Notes under the pieces: generated by a model
Seen by the model: only the letters and a program-made list of their open reading frames with translations
Databases searched by the model: none
Told to the model about the DNA's origin: nothing
DNA from: Globodera rostochiensis
Lineage: Eukaryota > Nematoda > Chromadorea > Rhabditida > Heteroderidae
Direction: 5' to 3'
NCBI GenBank assembly: GCA_018350325.1
Contig: JAEVLN010000028.1
Coordinates: 248,001-312,000 of the forward strand
Length of the DNA stretch: 64,000 nucleotides
In this document: positions 60,501 to 64,000 of the stretch, in pieces
How positions within the stretch are numbered: the stretch's first letter is position 1
Layout of the letters: each line of letters opens with the position of its first letter
Translations under genes and position numbers: made by a program

Positions 60501-61819
60501 ATTTTTTCCTTTAATTTATGAAAATTTCGTTGACAAAGTTTGTTGGTATTCAAAAAAACGGTATAATATTTTCTTTAAAAAATTCCGAACCTTATATTTT
60601 TTGGTACTTTATTTTTTTATTCATCTTCATTTTTTGGCTTGACAAATTTCAAAAATTTTTTTGAACAGATTCTGGAAAGAAATTAGCAAAAAAAAATTAA
60701 TTCGTTCCGAAAAAAATGTAGGGAACTGAACCCATTTAATGCTAAAATTCCCATCCCACAAACAAATAATCTTTTGCGACCGACCCAAAAATTTTGGGGT
60801 CGTAGGCCACGCATAAAGGGGGCGAGATTGGGGGGGGGGGGTGGGAGGGGAGGGGAAACGTGCGTCGGAAAAAACTCACTTTTGTGTTTGATGGCGGCCC
60901 CTAAAAATAAAGTCAATCGACTCGCCCAATCACATCGTCTCGTTTAATTGTGTTTCTGTTTCTTCTTGCCCCCCTCCTCCACAATTTGCTCCCGCAACCG
61001 TTCGTTCATTCATGCAGCACATCAACATCTCTTTCTTTGCTCCCGATTTAACACCTTCACCCCTCCGGGGCCCATTGAAGTCTCAAGAGTGGGTTGGGGG
61101 AGGGTGGCGGGAGGAATAGGGTGTAGGTGAGAAAAGTGCATTTTTTTTGCAGGATGTTTTTTAAAGGGAAAAATCCAGCTGCTCAGAAAAAAAATGTCCA
61201 CTAATTTTGATATTAATAAATCTAATTAGTTGACCGCGACTGTAATTCAAAAAATTTTAACTGGGATTTTAAATGTATGAAAGATTTTTGGGTCCAAGCT
61301 AAAATGAATATATGGGTGTCTTGGAAATTCAGGTTTCGGAAGTTTTTGCTCAACCCTATAAATCAAGTGGGGGGGGGGGGTAGAAAACCCCAAAAATTAG
61401 TAATCTATAAAGGAAAAGCCAAAGGTTAAGGGTTTAAAATTTTGCGTACCTTTTTTTTTGTCCCATAAGTAAATAGTGAAGGGTGTGGTCGAAAAAAACG
61501 TAAAATTGTCGCTACTTTTTTGGTAAACCGGAAAATGCCTTTTGTAATTGATAGTTGGGGTGGATGAGTGAAAAATGCGAAAAAGGTGTAAAGAAACAAA
61601 GTTGTGCATAGCGATTCTCTCTGTAAAATTTTGTAATTTTTAAATGGACGAGACAAATTTATTAAATTTAAATTAGTTTTTTAAACAATGTTTAATTTAA
61701 GTTAAGCACAAAATCATTAATCGTGACCAAAATGACCTCTTCAACAACGGCAAAGAGGCTAAATATTGTGCATAAATTTTGAAAAGCATTCCATTCAATT
61801 AAAAGACGCGAAAAACAAA
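57584..61819. other. Long region without a gene, low-complexity and GTACCCGC-rich repeats
   Basis: About 4.2 kb. From 57895 to 58160 there are repeated GTACCCGC / GCGGGTAC words. At 58300-58740 there are C/T-rich stretches with short frames on both strands that resemble nothing known. A CT microsatellite lies at about 60225-60254, a run of 26 C at 60386-60411, and further G runs at about 58719-58735, 60831-60841 and 61370-61381. I see no conserved coding exon; part of it may be the promoter of the tetraspanin gene. Confidence 0.5.
60386..60411 (+). repeat. Homopolymer run of 26 C
   Basis: An uninterrupted C run between ACATT and AAGGCGGG, about 130 bp after a CT repeat (60225-60254). Length at such tracts is prone to sequencing error. 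Confidence 0.8.
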
Positions 61820-63830
61820 ATGGGCAGCAATGGCCATGGCGGGCGCAACACAACAACCAACTCAATGTGGAGATGGTCAGCCTACGGTATGTACGGGGAT
61901 GAATATTTTACCCAGGTTTACTCGAGAATCTTGAAATATTCGATCGAGAATCTCGATCGGTCCGATCGCTAGCTTGTTCGGGAGCGAGTTGAAAATAGTT
62001 GTTTAAAGCTATTATTTTCCATTAGAGGTCACAATCATCCATTTTTTTTTTTGTTGTTGTTAAAAATGAATTTTCAACAAATTGGAAAAACAGAATGATC
62101 TTTTGTTGAATGATCGGCGACAATTCTTCGAATGATCATTTTTACAAAATCAATTCACTTTATCACATTTCCTATCTCCCAGTATAACTCCTCCCCCTCA
62201 TTTGTAGGACTGTACGGGCAGACCGTAAAGTACACCTTTCTCATCACCAACGTGCTGGCCGTGGTGGGTCCTTCAAGACTAGAATATGATCGAGAATCTC
62301 GGCATTTTGCAATCTTGAATCTAATTGCTTAAACAAAACGAATCACACCTCTCTCAATATTTTTTTGATCACTGAAAACAGTGACACCAAATTAAGGTTT
62401 TCTCTCTGATCACATTTTCCTATGGTGCCTGGCTCTACCATAACCGGTCCCAGTATTACGAGCTGTTGGCACCAAGTTTGTACGTGGATGTTTGCCTAAT
62501 CATGATGGTTGGTGGACAAGCAGTATTTTACTATTTTTTAATTTTTTTGTTTGTTTGCTGTGCTTTAGTCTAGAAAATTGATTTATTCTATGGGACAAAA
62601 TCAATTATTTAATATTTAATTTATGATGTTCAGCCTTTAAATTATTTCTCAAATTTAAATGCCTGAGAAGCAATGAATTTCGCATTAAAATTCATTTATT
62701 ATTCACTAATCTTTCAAGGTCATCTCAACACTGATTGTGGCTAACAGTGTGATCGCTGTGTATTCAGTACTCAGAGAGCTTCGATGCTTGATCTATTCGG
62801 TGAAAATTAAAAACATTGAATCCAATCTCTTAAAATTTAAAGCTGAATATGTATATTGAAAATAAATAAATTTATTTTAAAAAAATTCCAGTTTTCTACC
62901 GCTTCTGTTATTCTTTGTTTTTCGTTGTTCATCGGCGGTGTCATGGGTCTTGTTTTTCGACAAAAGGTAGAAAAGTCAGAAAATATTAATAGGATTTAAA
63001 TTTTTACTATGTTGAAAATTGAAATCCAATTCAAATTTTAACCATGGCTAGTTGGTCCAAACTCCGCTGCACTTGAAGATGAACACTTCGCTGAAGGAGC
63101 TGTACGGAAGGTAATAAATTGTTACTTTATTTTTATGTTATGTCTTTCTGAATTTTTGATTTTTATTAAATTTTGTCTGTTTTATTTTGTTCATTTTATT
63201 CACACTTTTCTTTTGCCATCTTCAGCAACGACATGCCGGCCATTACGCTAGCCTGGGACAGTTTGCAGCGCGAATTTCAATGCTGCGGTGTCAACGGCAC
63301 CGATGACTTCACTATTTGGCGTACCTCCAAATGGCACATGCACCACCGAGAGTCAAAACCGGCATTCCCACAGTCGTGGTACGGTTTATGCGAATGCTTG
63401 ATGTTTGCTTAATTTTTTAAAGACTGTACCGGATTTCACATGTACTTACTGTAGTTGTGTTCCGGACCGGTTGGCGGAGTGTGTGGAGCGCAGCATTACC
63501 ATGGACAAAGAGATGAGCAACGGCATTCGTCCAGCAATGGAGGCAACGGTTGCACCACCGCCGACATCAGCCGAGGTGGACGCGTCCGTTGATGAACATG
63601 CTCAAGCTCAACAGGTACCTGCCGATTCGTCTACCGCTTTCTCAACCAATTTCACTGCCTCGGAGGCATTCTACACGAACACCTGTTACTTGCCGTTCAG
63701 AACAGGTCATCATTTTTTTCTTCAAATTTTTTTGTTTCGAATTTATTTACTAGGTGTGTTCAAGACCACTTTAACCGAATCCAATAATCAGTATTTGGAG
63801 AAAATTTTGAGTCTAATTAACCGGTCTTGA
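61820..63830 (+). CDS. Tetraspanin (multi-exon, probably continues past the window)
   Basis: Exons with matching phases: 61820-61886, 62208-62263, 62397-62507, 62719-62799, 62892-62966, 63052-63110, 63226-63378, 63455-63705, 63754-63830. The start follows an AAACAAA context at 61820. Membrane spans: TM1 across the exon 2/3 join (FLITNVLAV + [13 protein letters not shown]), TM2 [20 protein letters not shown]3 [19 protein letters not shown]. The large loop has the tetraspanin cysteines: [12 protein letters not shown] (~63277), SCCVPDRL made across the 63378/63455 junction, and NTCYLPF (~63680). A Pro/Ala/Thr-rich insert of about 60 residues lies between the CCVP and CY motifs. The frame then ends at 63828-63830 without TM4, so either the last exon is misread (an alternative donor GTATTT lies at about 63790) or the gene continues to the right. 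Tetraspanins organise membrane microdomains. Confidence 0.82.
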
Positions 63831-64000
63831 AGAATACACGTCTAAAGATTTTGGTCCAATCACATATACCAATCTATAGCTCGTGACGACGAATGCTACT
63901 AATTTTATGCTCCGGCAACAAATCTTAAGCAAGTTATGAGCCCTGGACTGAAATGCCTCTTTCAATGGGGACTCAGTTGTCTATTGCTTACTAAATGCGC

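Overview
The window is animal genomic DNA, most probably from a nematode. Genes are cut into many short exons by small introns (often 45-60 bp) with TTTCAG-type acceptors. The gene set includes a Sidekick/RIG-4 adhesion receptor, and spaces between genes are full of small DNA transposons. Moderate GC content and intron density suggest a clade IV (Tylenchina-like) worm, but the species cannot be fixed from sequence alone. All protein calls come from reading translated exons against remembered family hallmarks; no search was run.

Layout. 1-60: last codons of an upstream + gene. 440-1939: half of a tandem-repeat foldback element, then a 1.26-kb TIR element carrying a nested hAT MITE. 2072-12018 (+): ASCC3, a tandem Ski2-like helicase. 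12080-19895 (-): a cadherin-like protein converging on ASCC3 with about 60 bp between stop codons. 20499-26644 (-): an OATP/SLCO organic-anion transporter with a foldback element in an early intron. 27061-45039 (+): a Sidekick orthologue ending in the PDZ ligand SSFV, divergent from the transporter across a ~416-bp gap. Nested antisense in a 6-kb Sidekick intron, 36076-40146 (-): a TMEM24/C2CD2-like SMP-C2 lipid-transfer protein with a C-terminal C1 zinc domain. 47122-47935 (+): a small secreted, neuropeptide-precursor-like protein. 49795-53098 (+): a protein with a DM (doublesex/mab-3)-like zinc module. 53100-61800: about 8.7 kb of repeats without a convincing gene. 61820-63830 (+): a tetraspanin, probably running off the window.

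Functional context. No operon or pathway joins these genes; they are unrelated neighbours (ribosome/RNA-damage helicase, adhesion, transport, synaptic receptor, membrane-contact lipid transfer, transcription factor). The most striking content is the mobile DNA. Six short elements have matching inverted ends plus exact 8-bp target duplications (hAT-type). A second group has inverted arms built of short tandem repeats and, in three copies, exact 9-bp duplications (foldback/Mutator-like). A GC-rich hairpin is found inside four different elements. The 3' splice site within the C1 domain appears to lack AG.
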